From: Bacteroidales bacterium
GTDB lineage: Bacteria > Bacteroidota > Bacteroidia > Bacteroidales > UBA932
Length of the DNA: 14,043 nucleotides
Direction: 5' to 3'
Assembly: GCA_017614795.1 (NCBI GenBank)
Contig: JAGABD010000105.1
Coordinates: 1 to 14,043 of the forward strand
Under the pieces are notes generated by a model. That model made no database searches and was not told where the DNA came from. It saw nothing but the letters and a program-made list of their open reading frames with translations. The position numbers and the translations under genes were made by a program. Below are positions 1 to 8,700 of this stretch, piece after piece (the first letter of the stretch is position 1; each line of letters begins with the position of its first letter).

Positions 1-2142
<2,142 letters not shown>

Positions 2143-2146
<4 letters not shown>

Positions 2147-2751
2147 AGGGCGTCCTCCTCTTCTTCCGCCTCGTGGCGGGTCTTGACTATCTTGCTGGCG
2201 GCCTTGCTCAGATTCTCCTCGTCCTCCATATATCGCTTGATCTTGCGGATGGCCTCATGGTATCCGGGAATCTGCACCTTCTCGTACAGGTTCACCTTCT
2301 GGGTGGTCTTCTTGCGCTGGAAGTCGAGGATGCGGCGCTTCTGCTCGTAGACCTCGCTCTCGAGGCCGAGGCGGGTGAGTTCCTGGAGAATCCGCACTCC
2401 GTCGGCGTACCAGGCGGGCTTGACGAAAGCGTTGAAAGGCTGCAGCTCGTATTTGATGTCGTCTATCTGCGGGCATTTCACTCCGGCCACCTTGACGGTG
2501 CGCAGCTCCACGTCCGCGATACGTATGAGTCCCGGCTCGAATTCGTTCCAAAGGGCCGCGAGATAATCGTAGCCAGCCATCGCCTTCTCCAGTTCGGCCG
2601 CAAGCCTTTCGCTTTCGCGCTTGGCCTCCTGCACGCTGGCGCGCAACGCCGACTCCTTGTTCTTCAGCGTAGGCAGGGCGTTCTGCCGCACCTTCAGCTG
2701 CTTCCCGAGGTTGGTGAGGGATGTCTTGTTATATTGGAACTTGATCGCCAT
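2143..2751 (-). CDS. ntpD: V-type ATPase subunit D (central rotor shaft)
   Basis: Central-stalk subunit whose long coiled coil turns inside the A3B3 head and links it to the membrane ring. 202 residues, normal for the family (about 200-215). The start MAIKFQYNKTSLTNLGKQLK matches the usual family opening of a basic stretch followed by a heptad-rich helix, and the N- and C-terminal helices (about 10-70 and 140-195) would form the antiparallel coiled coil. It ends in an acidic run (EEEEDAL) whose codons also provide the GGAGG in front of subunit I. Its ATG abuts the subunit B stop with no spacer, and no Shine-Dalgarno sequence precedes it. A partner subunit F, which normally binds D in the central stalk, is not encoded in the window. 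Confidence 0.95.
2154..2158 (-). promoter_or_regulatory. Shine-Dalgarno site of ntpI
   Basis: GGAGG with a 7-base spacer to the ntpI ATG, placed in the acidic-tail codons of ntpD. It favours the upstream ATG over the in-frame ATG four codons later. Confidence 0.6.
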
Positions 2752-4065
2752 TTATTTCGGCCAGTATTTGTCTATCAGCGTCTGTTTTATTCCGGTCTCT
2801 TCCGGCTTGAAATACTTCGCGAACAGCTCCCAGGCCGTGTCGAGCATTTCGTCTATCTTGATGTTCACGTCGATGCTGAGCAAGCGCACCGCGTAGTCCT
2901 TGGCGTAGTCCAGGCAGCGGAGGTCGTAGTCGCTCAGGTCGAAACCGTTCTCAAGCTTGGTCTTGGCGTTCTGGGCGTCGGCATACAGGCGCACGCCGGC
3001 GTTCATCACCTGGCTGTGGTCCTCGCGGGTCTTCTTGCCCTGCACGAGCTGTTTGAGTCGGCTCAGCGAACGGAACGGATCCACTATCACCTTGCCCGTG
3101 TCGGAATCCGCGCGAAGGAAGAGCTGCCCTTCGGTGATGTATCCCGTATTGTCCGGGATGGCGTGGGTGATGTCGCCGTCGTTGAGGGTGGTCACCGCGA
3201 TAATGGTGATGGAGCCTCCGGTCGGCAGCTGCACGGCCTTCTCGTATATTTTAGCGAGGTCCGAATAGAGAGAACCGGGCATCGAGTCCTTGGAAGGAAT
3301 CTGGTCCATACGGTTGCTCACGATGGAAAGGGCGTCGGCGTAGAGCGTCATATCGGTTAGCAGCACCAGCACTTTCTCGTTTTTGTCGACAGCGAAATAC
3401 TCCGCCGCCGCAAGCGCCATATCGGGGATGAGAAGCCTCTCCACGGGCGGTTCCTCGGTTGTGTTCACGAAGGATACTATCTTGTCGAGGGCTCCCGCGT
3501 TCTCGAACGCGTGACGGAAGAAGAGGTAGTCGTCATTGCTCAGGCCCATTCCTCCCAGTATTATCTTGTCCACGTCTGCTCGCAGCGCCACATCCGCCAT
3601 GACCTGGTTGTAAGGCTGGTCGGGGTCGGCGAAGAAAGGAATCTTCTGGCCCGAGACCAGGGTGTTGTTGAGGTCGATGCCGGCGATGCCGGTGGGGATG
3701 AGCTCGGAGGGCTGGCGGCGCTTGTAAGGGTTGACGGAAGGTCCGCCCACCTCGCGAAGCTCGCCTTCGGGCTGGGGGCCTCCGTCGATGGCTTCGCCGT
3801 AGGCGTTGAAGAAGCGTCCGGAAAGCTGTTCTCCCACCCTGAGGGTCGGAGGAGCGCCGTGGAAGCATACCTCGGCGTTGGTGGGAATGCCTTCGGTGCC
3901 TGCGAATACCTGCAGGGTGACGAGGTCTCCGCGGGTCTTGACCACCTGGGCAAGACGCCCTTCGACGGTGGCGAGCTCGTCGTTCGACACGCCGTCCGCG
4001 TGGAGCGAAACCGTAGCCTTGGTTATGGCTTCGAGCCTGGTGTATATCTTCTGGAAAGCTTTCAT
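2752..4065 (-). CDS. ntpB: V-type ATPase subunit B (non-catalytic head subunit)
   Basis: Forms the A3B3 head with subunit A and lends the arginine finger to the catalytic site. 437 residues. An N-terminal beta-barrel (about 1-75) is followed by the RecA-like domain. In place of a Walker A loop it has SGQKIPFFADPDQPYNQV (138-155), the degenerate non-catalytic form seen in B subunits. VLVLLTDMTLYADAL (232-246) is the Walker B region, and SLSRL (333-337) carries the likely arginine finger Arg336. HAIPDNTGYITEGQ (301-314) is a strongly conserved family motif. The C-terminal helical domain is intact and ends in KYWPK. The ATG overlaps the subunit A stop by 4 bases, and a perfect GGAGG sits 7 bases upstream, giving strong support for this start. 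Confidence 0.97.
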   Translation of the reverse strand: MKAFQKIYTRLEAITKATVSLHADGVSNDELATVEGRLAQVVKTRGDLVTLQVFAGTEGIPTNAEVCFHGAPPTLRVGEQLSGRFFNAYGEAIDGGPQPEGELREVGGPSVNPYKRRQPSELIPTGIAGIDLNNTLVSGQKIPFFADPDQPYNQVMADVALRADVDKIILGGMGLSNDDYLFFRHAFENAGALDKIVSFVNTTEEPPVERLLIPDMALAAAEYFAVDKNEKVLVLLTDMTLYADALSIVSNRMDQIPSKDSMPGSLYSDLAKIYEKAVQLPTGGSITIIAVTTLNDGDITHAIPDNTGYITEGQLFLRADSDTGKVIVDPFRSLSRLKQLVQGKKTREDHSQVMNAGVRLYADAQNAKTKLENGFDLSDYDLRCLDYAKDYAVRLLSIDVNIKIDEMLDTAWELFAKYFKPEETGIKQTLIDKYWPK

Positions 4066-5801
4066 AACATCTCCTCCACCGCTTTATGGTACTTGTTGAA
4101 CTCCGCTCCCTTGAACTCGTTGTAGTTCATCTGCTTGAGCAGGTTTATCATCTTCTTGAAGAATTCCCGGCACTGCTCGTAGTCCTCGAACTCGAAGTGC
4201 CTGTCGCAGATGTCGAGGATGAGGTCGAGCATGAATTTCTGCCTTTCGACGGGGCAGAGGCAGTCGATAGGGTCGAAACCGTCCTGCTGGAGGAAGGCGA
4301 AGTCGATGAGTTCGCTCTTCCAGAAGGTCTCGTGGTAGCTCATAGGCACTCCGTCGTCGCCGAGGATGTTGATCTGGTCGGCGGTCTCCTTGCCGCGGCG
4401 CACCAGCGTCTTGGCTTTCAGCACCTTTTCCACCCAGCCTTTCTCGACGGTCTTTTCGAGATATTCGATTATCTCGGGATATTCCAGATATTTCGAATAG
4501 GAATCTATGGGGTTGATGGCGGGGTAGCGCTTCTGGTCGGCGCGGTTCTGTTCCAGCGCATAGAAGCATCTGGCCGCCTTCTTGGTGCTCTCGGTGACCG
4601 GTTCCTTGAGGTTGCCGCCGGCGGGGGAGACGGTGCCGATGAATGTCACCGCGCCCGTCTGTCCGTTGTTCAGCACCACCATTCCCGCGCGGGAGTAGAA
4701 GTTGGAGATGATGGCGGAAAGGTCCACGGGGAAGGCGTCGGCGCCGGGGAGTTCCTCCATACGATTGGACATCTCCCTAAGTGCCTGGGCCCAGCGCGAA
4801 GTGGAATCGGCGAGCAGCAGGCAGCGCAGTCCCATCGCCCTGTAGTATTCGCAGATGGTCATAGCCGTGTAAACGGATGCTTCGCGGGCGGCCACGGGCA
4901 TATTCGAGGTGTTGCAGATGATGGTGGTGCGTTCCATCAGCTTACGCCCCGTATGCGGGTCGACGAGTTCGGGGAACTCGGTGAAGATTTCCACCACCTC
5001 GTTGGCGCGTTCGCCGCAGGCGGCCATCACGATGACGTCAGCTTCGCCCTGCTTCGCGATGGCGTGCTGGAGAACCGTCTTGCCGCAGCCGAAAGGCCCG
5101 GGGATGAAGCCCGTGCCGCCTTCCGCGATGGGGTTGAAGCTGTCGATGACGCGGAGTCCGGTCTCCATTATCTTCTGGGGGCGCGGTTTCTCGCGGTAGC
5201 ATTTGACGGCCACTTTGACGGGCCATTTCTGCGTCATGGTCACATCGACGGGGGAGCCTTCGGCATCTTCCAGGACCGCGATCACGTGGTCCACGTTATA
5301 CTGCCCCGCGGGAGCGACTTCCTTGACGGTGTATTCGCCCTTGAAACTGAACGGCACCATAATCTTGTGGGGCAGCCAGCCTTCCTTGACCTCTCCCAGC
5401 CAGTCGGCCGCGACCACCTTGTCGCCGGGCTTCGCGAGTGGAGTGAAATCCCAGAGCTTCTCGCGGTCGAGCGGGTCGGTGTATTCTCCTCGCTGCAGGA
5501 AAACTTCCTTCATAGTGGTGAGGTCGTTCTGCAGACCGTCGTAGACGCTGGAAAGAAGTCCCGGGCCGAGAGTCGCCTCGAGCATCCTGCCGAGGAACTC
5601 CACCCTGTCGCCGCCGCGCAGTCCGCGGGTGCTTTCGAACACCTGCACGGACGCCCTGTCGCCATTCACCTTGATGACTTCGGCGAGCAGCGCCTGGCCG
5701 GCCAGATAGATGTGGCAGAGTTCGTTCTCGGCCACCGGTCCGTCCCCCTGCACTGTAACGAGGTTGGAAACTATGCCTGTTACCTTACCTGTCGTATTCA
5801 T
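4062..5801 (-). CDS. ntpA: V-type ATPase subunit A (catalytic head subunit)
   Basis: Catalytic ATP-binding subunit of the rotary ATPase. 579 residues, normal for bacterial and archaeal A subunits. Order of domains: N-terminal barrel (about 1-75); the A-specific insert typical of V/A-type enzymes (about 110-190), which separates it from F-type beta; then the nucleotide-binding domain. The Walker A loop is GPFGCGKT (235-242), the catalytic Glu lies in GERANEV (263-269), and the Walker B region is LLLADSTSRWAQALRE (328-343). The C-terminal helical domain ends in EEML. The ATG overlaps the DUF2764 stop by 4 bases (ATGA); only a weak AGGA precedes it. All key residues are present, so it should be an active ATPase or ATP synthase head. 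Confidence 0.98.
   Translation of the reverse strand: MNTTGKVTGIVSNLVTVQGDGPVAENELCHIYLAGQALLAEVIKVNGDRASVQVFESTRGLRGGDRVEFLGRMLEATLGPGLLSSVYDGLQNDLTTMKEVFLQRGEYTDPLDREKLWDFTPLAKPGDKVVAADWLGEVKEGWLPHKIMVPFSFKGEYTVKEVAPAGQYNVDHVIAVLEDAEGSPVDVTMTQKWPVKVAVKCYREKPRPQKIMETGLRVIDSFNPIAEGGTGFIPGPFGCGKTVLQHAIAKQGEADVIVMAACGERANEVVEIFTEFPELVDPHTGRKLMERTTIICNTSNMPVAAREASVYTAMTICEYYRAMGLRCLLLADSTSRWAQALREMSNRMEELPGADAFPVDLSAIISNFYSRAGMVVLNNGQTGAVTFIGTVSPAGGNLKEPVTESTKKAARCFYALEQNRADQKRYPAINPIDSYSKYLEYPEIIEYLEKTVEKGWVEKVLKAKTLVRRGKETADQINILGDDGVPMSYHETFWKSELIDFAFLQQDGFDPIDCLCPVERQKFMLDLILDICDRHFEFEDYEQCREFFKKMINLLKQMNYNEFKGAEFNKYHKAVEEML
4073..4077 (-). promoter_or_regulatory. Shine-Dalgarno site of ntpB
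   Basis: GGAGG with a 7-base spacer to the ntpB ATG, inside the end of ntpA. It is a full-strength site in a genome where first genes show none, and it decides the ntpB start. Confidence 0.7.
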
Positions 5802-6388
5802 ATCCTGTCTTTTGTTTTTGTTTCTTTTATTTCGGCGAGAAGCCTGCGGAACAGCGCGCGTCCGGTCTCTTCATCGAGCCTGAGCCACCTGTCCACGATC
5901 TGGAGTTTGGCCACGAACGAGAGTATGAGGTCCAGCGTGAACACGTCCATAAGGCAGATCTCGTCCGCCTTGTTCCACATCAGGGCGTCCAGCCCTTTCT
6001 CGCGTTCGAGGATGTCGCCACCCTCCAGCACCGCGTTCGCTTCCGCTTCGAGGGGAAAATCCCCGGGTTCTTCCCCGAGGACGAGGATGTCCTGCTCCGG
6101 AGCCCTTCCGAGCGTGCGGTTCAGCCATCGCACCTTCGTGTTGCGAAGCCCCAGATCGAAAGCGAAGTACTCGCGGATGAAGCGGTGGGGGCTTGCAGCC
6201 GCCTTCGCATAATACTCCGCGCCGAGCTTTTCGGAATCGAAGCCGTCCAGAAGGAAATCGAGGGTCCCGCAGTCCTTTTCGGAGAGTTGCGAGCGGATTT
6301 CCTCCAGCAGGGCCGCGGCGTCGGGCTTGGACCCGTCGCCCCGAGCCAGAACCGGGAGGCTTGCGATTATGTACTCGTAATTATTCAC
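5798..6388 (-). CDS. DUF2764 family protein of the V-ATPase operon (possible subunit C analogue)
   Basis: 196 residues of unproven function. It begins MNNYEYIIASLPVL, the usual opening of DUF2764 proteins, which supports the GTG start at 6388 (no ATG fits). Recognisable stretches are SPHRFIREYFAFDLGLRN (66-83) and a mostly helical C-terminal part with LDLILSFVAKLQIVDRW (152-168). It has no membrane segment and no nucleotide-binding motif. It overlaps subunit E by 8 bases and subunit A by 4. In Bacteroidota, and as I recall in Borrelia and Chlamydia, a gene of this kind lies between E and A in operons that lack an ordinary subunit C. I infer a role at the rotor-stator or shaft-ring junction like subunit C/d; this is placement and size only, not shown homology. 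Confidence 0.88.
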   Translation of the reverse strand: MNNYEYIIASLPVLARGDGSKPDAAALLEEIRSQLSEKDCGTLDFLLDGFDSEKLGAEYYAKAAASPHRFIREYFAFDLGLRNTKVRWLNRTLGRAPEQDILVLGEEPGDFPLEAEANAVLEGGDILEREKGLDALMWNKADEICLMDVFTLDLILSFVAKLQIVDRWLRLDEETGRALFRRLLAEIKETKTKDRI

Positions 6389-6983
6389 CGAACAGAAGCT
6401 TCTTTGTCACGGGGCGCAGATATTCGGCTATGAGGGCGTCGAAGCTCTCCTGCGTGAAACTCACGAACCAGCCTCCTTCCGCGGGGGCGATGGTGAATCC
6501 TCCCGCTATCTTCTTGGAGAAGCTGGCCTTCAGGCCACCCTTGAGGGCCTTCGCGAGTTCGCCGCTCACCCAGGGCTCGAGTTCCGCGCGAAGCTTTTCG
6601 GGCAGTTCGAGCGCGATGCCTTCGCCGGCGCCGAACTTCTCCGCCACGCTGCGGATTATCTCCTTTATGAAAGCGACGTCGTTCAGGGCCTCGGACACCT
6701 TCTCGCCGGACAGCTTTGCCACCACGAGGTTCTCGATGTCCTTCTTGGTCGCCTGGAGGCTCTGGGCGGATGCCATCCTGATGTCGGATTCCGCCTTGGC
6801 GCGCAGGGCCTGCGCATCCTTTTCCGCCTTCGCGACTATTGCGGCGGCCTCCGCCTTCGCCTTTTCGAGCGTGGCGGCCGCTTCTTCATTCGCCTGTATC
6901 AGGATGAGTTCGCCTTCTTCCTTGCCTTTTGCGAGACCCTCGTTGTAGAGTTTCTCGGTAAGTTCCTGCAATTTGTTCTGCAT
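6381..6983 (-). CDS. ntpE: V-type ATPase subunit E (peripheral stalk)
   Basis: Peripheral-stalk subunit that holds the A3B3 head against rotation. 200 residues. The first 85 or so form a charged, Ala/Lys/Glu-rich helix (EEAAATLEKAKAEAAAIVAKAE region) typical of the E-subunit coiled coil, followed by a compact C-terminal domain (about 95-200) that binds the head. It is the first gene of the operon: the ATG lies about 20 bases from the predicted transcription start, and no Shine-Dalgarno sequence is visible (the leader is A/T-rich). The usual coiled-coil partner of E (subunit G or H) is not encoded here, so E may pair with itself or with a subunit encoded elsewhere. Confidence 0.93.
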   Translation of the reverse strand: MQNKLQELTEKLYNEGLAKGKEEGELILIQANEEAAATLEKAKAEAAAIVAKAEKDAQALRAKAESDIRMASAQSLQATKKDIENLVVAKLSGEKVSEALNDVAFIKEIIRSVAEKFGAGEGIALELPEKLRAELEPWVSGELAKALKGGLKASFSKKIAGGFTIAPAEGGWFVSFTQESFDALIAEYLRPVTKKLLFGE

Positions 6984-7010
6984 AAATAATAGTTTGCCTT
7001 GTCTATCCTA

Positions 7011-7028
7011 CAAATTTAACAAAATTTG
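7011..7028. promoter_or_regulatory. Inverted repeat over the V-ATPase promoter, candidate operator
   Basis: CAAATTT (7011-7017) and AAATTTG (7022-7028) form a perfect 7-base inverted repeat with a 4-base spacer. It covers the -7 element, a common place for a repressor site. The sequence is A/T-rich, so chance is a real alternative. Confidence 0.3.
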
Positions 7029-7041
7029 CAGGAAAACACAA
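7011..7041 (-). promoter_or_regulatory. Bacteroidota-type promoter of the V-ATPase operon
   Basis: Read on the minus strand, TAAATTTG (7018-7011) fits the Bacteroidota -7 element TAnnTTTG. A TTG at 7041-7039 lies 20 bases upstream and fits the -33 element. The predicted transcription start is near 7004, giving a leader of about 20 bases before ntpE. This is the best-matched promoter in the window. Confidence 0.7.
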
Positions 7042-7063
7042 GAACTGCTATTAAATAGGAAAT

Positions 7064-7075
7064 TCGGCTAGCCGA
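7064..7075. other. 12-base palindrome at the mmdB stop codon, possible weak terminator
   Basis: TCGGCTAGCCGA is a perfect palindrome containing the TAG stop of mmdB. On the minus strand it is followed by ATTTCC rather than a T-run, so it is at best a weak terminator between the decarboxylase and ATPase operons. No better terminator is visible in the 84-base gap, so some read-through into the ATPase operon is possible. Confidence 0.3.
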
Positions 7076-7595
7076 GGAATCCGAGCAGGAGACCCGCCGC
7101 CACCGCGCTGCCGATGACGCCCGCCACGTTGGGGGCCATCGCGTGCATCAGGAGGTGGTTGCCGGGATCGGCTTCAAGGCCGACGGTCTCGCTCACGCGG
7201 GCGCTGTCGGGCACCGCGCTCACACCGGCATTTCCGATGAGAGGGTTGATCTTGCGTCCTTCCTTGCAGAAGAGGTTCATGAACTTCACGAACAGCACGC
7301 CGCTGAAGGTCGCGATCACGAACGACAGAAGGCCGAGGCCGAAGATCATTATGCTGCGTCCGTTGAGGAAAACGTCCGCCTGGGTGGATGCGCCCACGGT
7401 GAGACCGATGAGGGTTGTCACAACGTCGATGAGCGGTCCGCGCGCGGTCTCGGCAAGACGCCTGGTGACGCCGCTTTCCTTGAGCAGGTTGCCGAAGAAG
7501 AGCATACCCAGCAGCGGCAGGCCCGAAGGCACTATGAAAGCGGTGCAGATGAAGCCCACGATAGGGAAGACTATCTTTTCCTTGCGGCTTACCAC
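7068..7595 (-). CDS. mmdB: C-terminal half of the decarboxylase Na+ pump subunit (mmdB/oadB fragment 2)
   Basis: 175 residues from GTG 7595, in the same frame as the upstream fragment and separated from it only by TAG CCC CGC. It holds the second half of the OadB/MmdB/GcdB membrane subunit: several membrane helices, then INPLIGNAGVSAVPDSARVS (116-135). This contains the conserved Asn (117), Ser (126) and Arg (133) that in Klebsiella OadB belong to the Na+/proton path. The C-terminus GVIGSAVAAGLLLGFLG is complete. Homology reaches upstream of the GTG to the TAG (PRVVSRKEK), so the natural protein is one chain. A GGAG 9 bases before the GTG could allow restart. As a separate polypeptide it would have to assemble with the N-terminal half to work. 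Confidence 0.85.
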   Translation of the reverse strand: MVSRKEKIVFPIVGFICTAFIVPSGLPLLGMLFFGNLLKESGVTRRLAETARGPLIDVVTTLIGLTVGASTQADVFLNGRSIMIFGLGLLSFVIATFSGVLFVKFMNLFCKEGRKINPLIGNAGVSAVPDSARVSETVGLEADPGNHLLMHAMAPNVAGVIGSAVAAGLLLGFLG

Positions 7596-7601
7596 GCGGG
7601 G

Positions 7602-7604
7602 CTA
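7602..7604 (-). other. In-frame TAG interrupting mmdB
   Basis: Minus-strand codons read ATG GAG TAG CCC CGC GTG GTA AGC. The frame does not change across the stop, and both sides match one protein. Other genes here end normally with TAG (mmdB itself at 7068-7070 and the TPR gene), so a changed genetic code is not supported. The base after the stop is C, a context often associated with leaky UAG codons. Confidence 0.9.
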
Positions 7605-8207
7605 CTCCATACGGATGAGGCGCTCCTTCTTCGTGGTGAGAAGCAGCATTATGGGTTTCTGGATGACGGGCACGAGGGCCATATAGGAATATGCCGAGAC
7701 GGCTATCGCGCCCATAAGTTCGGGCGCCAGCTTTCCGCTCAGGAAGATCGCGGTGGGGCCGTCGGCTCCGCCGATGATGCCGATAGCTCCCGCTTCACTG
7801 GGGGAGAAGCCCAGAAGGAGGGCCAGCAGGAAGGCTCCGAAGATGCCGACCTGAGCCGCCGCGCCTATGAGTACGAGACGCGGTTGGGAAATCAGCGCGC
7901 TGAAATCGGTCATTGCGCCGATTCCGAGGAAGATGAGCGGGGGATACCAGCCCTGGCGTACGCCCTGGTAGAGGATGTTGAGCACCGAGTTCTGCTCGTA
8001 GATGCTGACCTGAAGGCCTGCCAGCACGGGAATGTTGCCTATCACCATTCCGAATCCGATGGGCACGAGGAGCAGGGGCTCCCAATGTTTCTTGATTCCG
8101 AGGTATACGAATACGATACCCAGGAATATCATCACCAGATGCTGCCACGTTGCATTGGCGAATCCGGTGAACGACCAGAATTGGCTGAGGCTTTCGACGA
8201 TATCCAT
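7602..8207 (-). CDS. mmdB: N-terminal half of the decarboxylase Na+ pump subunit (mmdB/oadB fragment 1)
   Basis: 201 residues ending at an in-frame TAG. It matches the first half of the beta subunit of Na+-translocating decarboxylases, which couples decarboxylation of carboxybiotin to Na+ export across the inner membrane. Visible landmarks are GIKKHWEPLLLVPIGFGM (37-54), FLGIGAMTDF (93-102) and GIIGGADGPTAIF (143-155), whose Asp149 corresponds to the essential Asp203 of Klebsiella OadB. It ends in the cytoplasmic linker TTKKERLIRME. With fragment 2 the reading frame spans 379 codons, about normal for the family, so nothing but one codon is wrong. Relatives usually have Gln in this place (RMEQ), one C-to-T change from TAG. 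The ATG lies 10 bases after the mmdC stop. Confidence 0.88.
   Translation of the reverse strand: MDIVESLSQFWSFTGFANATWQHLVMIFLGIVFVYLGIKKHWEPLLLVPIGFGMVIGNIPVLAGLQVSIYEQNSVLNILYQGVRQGWYPPLIFLGIGAMTDFSALISQPRLVLIGAAAQVGIFGAFLLALLLGFSPSEAGAIGIIGGADGPTAIFLSGKLAPELMGAIAVSAYSYMALVPVIQKPIMLLLTTKKERLIRME
7605..7608 (-). promoter_or_regulatory. GGAG ribosome-binding site candidate for restart in mmdB
   Basis: GGAG overlaps the last codons before the TAG and is followed after 9 bases by GTG (7595-7593), an acceptable Shine-Dalgarno spacing. It could let terminating ribosomes restart and make the C-terminal half separately. The GGAG also encodes Met-Glu, so it may be fortuitous. Confidence 0.35.
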
Positions 8208-8217
8208 CCGCTTGAGT

Positions 8218-8697
8218 TTATGCTATGCTTGCGATGTCGGCTCCCTCCAGCACGGAGTCGCCTTTCTTTACGAATACTTCGGCAATCCTGCCGGTGGCTT
8301 CGGCGAGGATGTCGTTTTCCATCTTCATTGCTTCGATCACCGCGATGCGCTGGCCTTTCTTGACCACTTCGCCGGGACCTACGCACACTTCGATGATGAC
8401 TCCCGGCAGGGGAGAGACCACCTTGCAGCCTGCGCCTGCTTCCTTTGTCGCGGGCGCGGGAGCCGTCCCCCCTCTTACGGCTTCGGGGCCCCCGGAAATC
8501 TCCTGATTTTTGGGGTGACTTACGAGGGTGGCACGTTCCTCCGAGGTGTCCCCGCTGACCGCTGTCGCTGCAGACGCGTCATCGAGCTCTACCTTGTAGT
8601 CAACGCCGTTGACATTTACGCTGGCGATTCCGTCTTCAATTCCGTTCACGGCAACCTCATAACTCTTGCCGTTGATTTTGAATTTATACTGACTCAT
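8218..8697 (-). CDS. mmdC: Biotin carboxyl carrier subunit of the decarboxylase
   Basis: Carries the carboxyl group as carboxybiotin from the carboxyltransferase (MmdA) to the membrane pump. 159 residues in three parts: an N-terminal domain (1-40, MSQYKFKINGKSYEVAVNGI) typical of Bacteroidota carriers; a linker (about 41-90); and a C-terminal biotinyl domain (92-159) with EAMKMEN (122-128), where Lys125 is the biotinylation site. Linkers in this family are usually simple Ala/Pro repeats. Here residues about 56-78 (RATLVSHPKNQEISGGPEAV and the next few) look foreign: they use codons such as AGT, AAA, AAT, GTA, AGA and GGG, whereas neighbouring genes favour AAG, AAC, CGC and GGC. The DNA there folds into a strong hairpin. 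The gene lies 3 bases after the OadG-like gene and 10 bases before mmdB. Confidence 0.95.
   Translation of the reverse strand: MSQYKFKINGKSYEVAVNGIEDGIASVNVNGVDYKVELDDASAATAVSGDTSEERATLVSHPKNQEISGGPEAVRGGTAPAPATKEAGAGCKVVSPLPGVIIEVCVGPGEVVKKGQRIAVIEAMKMENDILAEATGRIAEVFVKKGDSVLEGADIASIA
8465..8531. repeat. Hairpin-forming insert in the mmdC linker, candidate palindromic repeat element
   Basis: On the plus strand CCCCGGAAATC (8490-8500), loop TCCT, then GATTTTTGGGG (8505-8515) makes an 11-pair stem with two G-T pairs. A second short stem, AGCCGT (8461-8466) with ACGGCT (8477-8482), lies beside it. The stretch stands out by base runs and codon use and is confined to the non-conserved linker, so it does not break the reading frame. 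Boundaries are approximate; no second copy is present in this window. Confidence 0.4.
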
Positions 8698-8700
8698 AGT

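Noticed and set aside
2173..3360. 395-codon open frame on the plus strand opposite ntpD and ntpB
   Set aside because: Antisense shadow of two clearly real V-ATPase genes; no family resemblance.
2752..4065. Loss of the Walker A loop in ntpB as a defect
   Set aside because: B subunits of V/A-type ATPases are non-catalytic and normally lack it; the arginine-finger motif SLSRL is intact.
4086..6212. 708-codon open frame on the plus strand opposite ntpA and the DUF2764 gene
   Set aside because: It lies fully antisense to well-recognised conserved genes and its translation is low-complexity His/Gly/Val/Asp-rich sequence with no known motif. Such shadows are expected with GC-rich codon bias.
7068..8207. 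Amber codon reassigned to an amino acid
   Set aside because: mmdB itself and the TPR gene end at TAG in the expected place, and reading through the mmdB terminal TAG would run into the ntpE promoter. One internal TAG does not justify a changed code.
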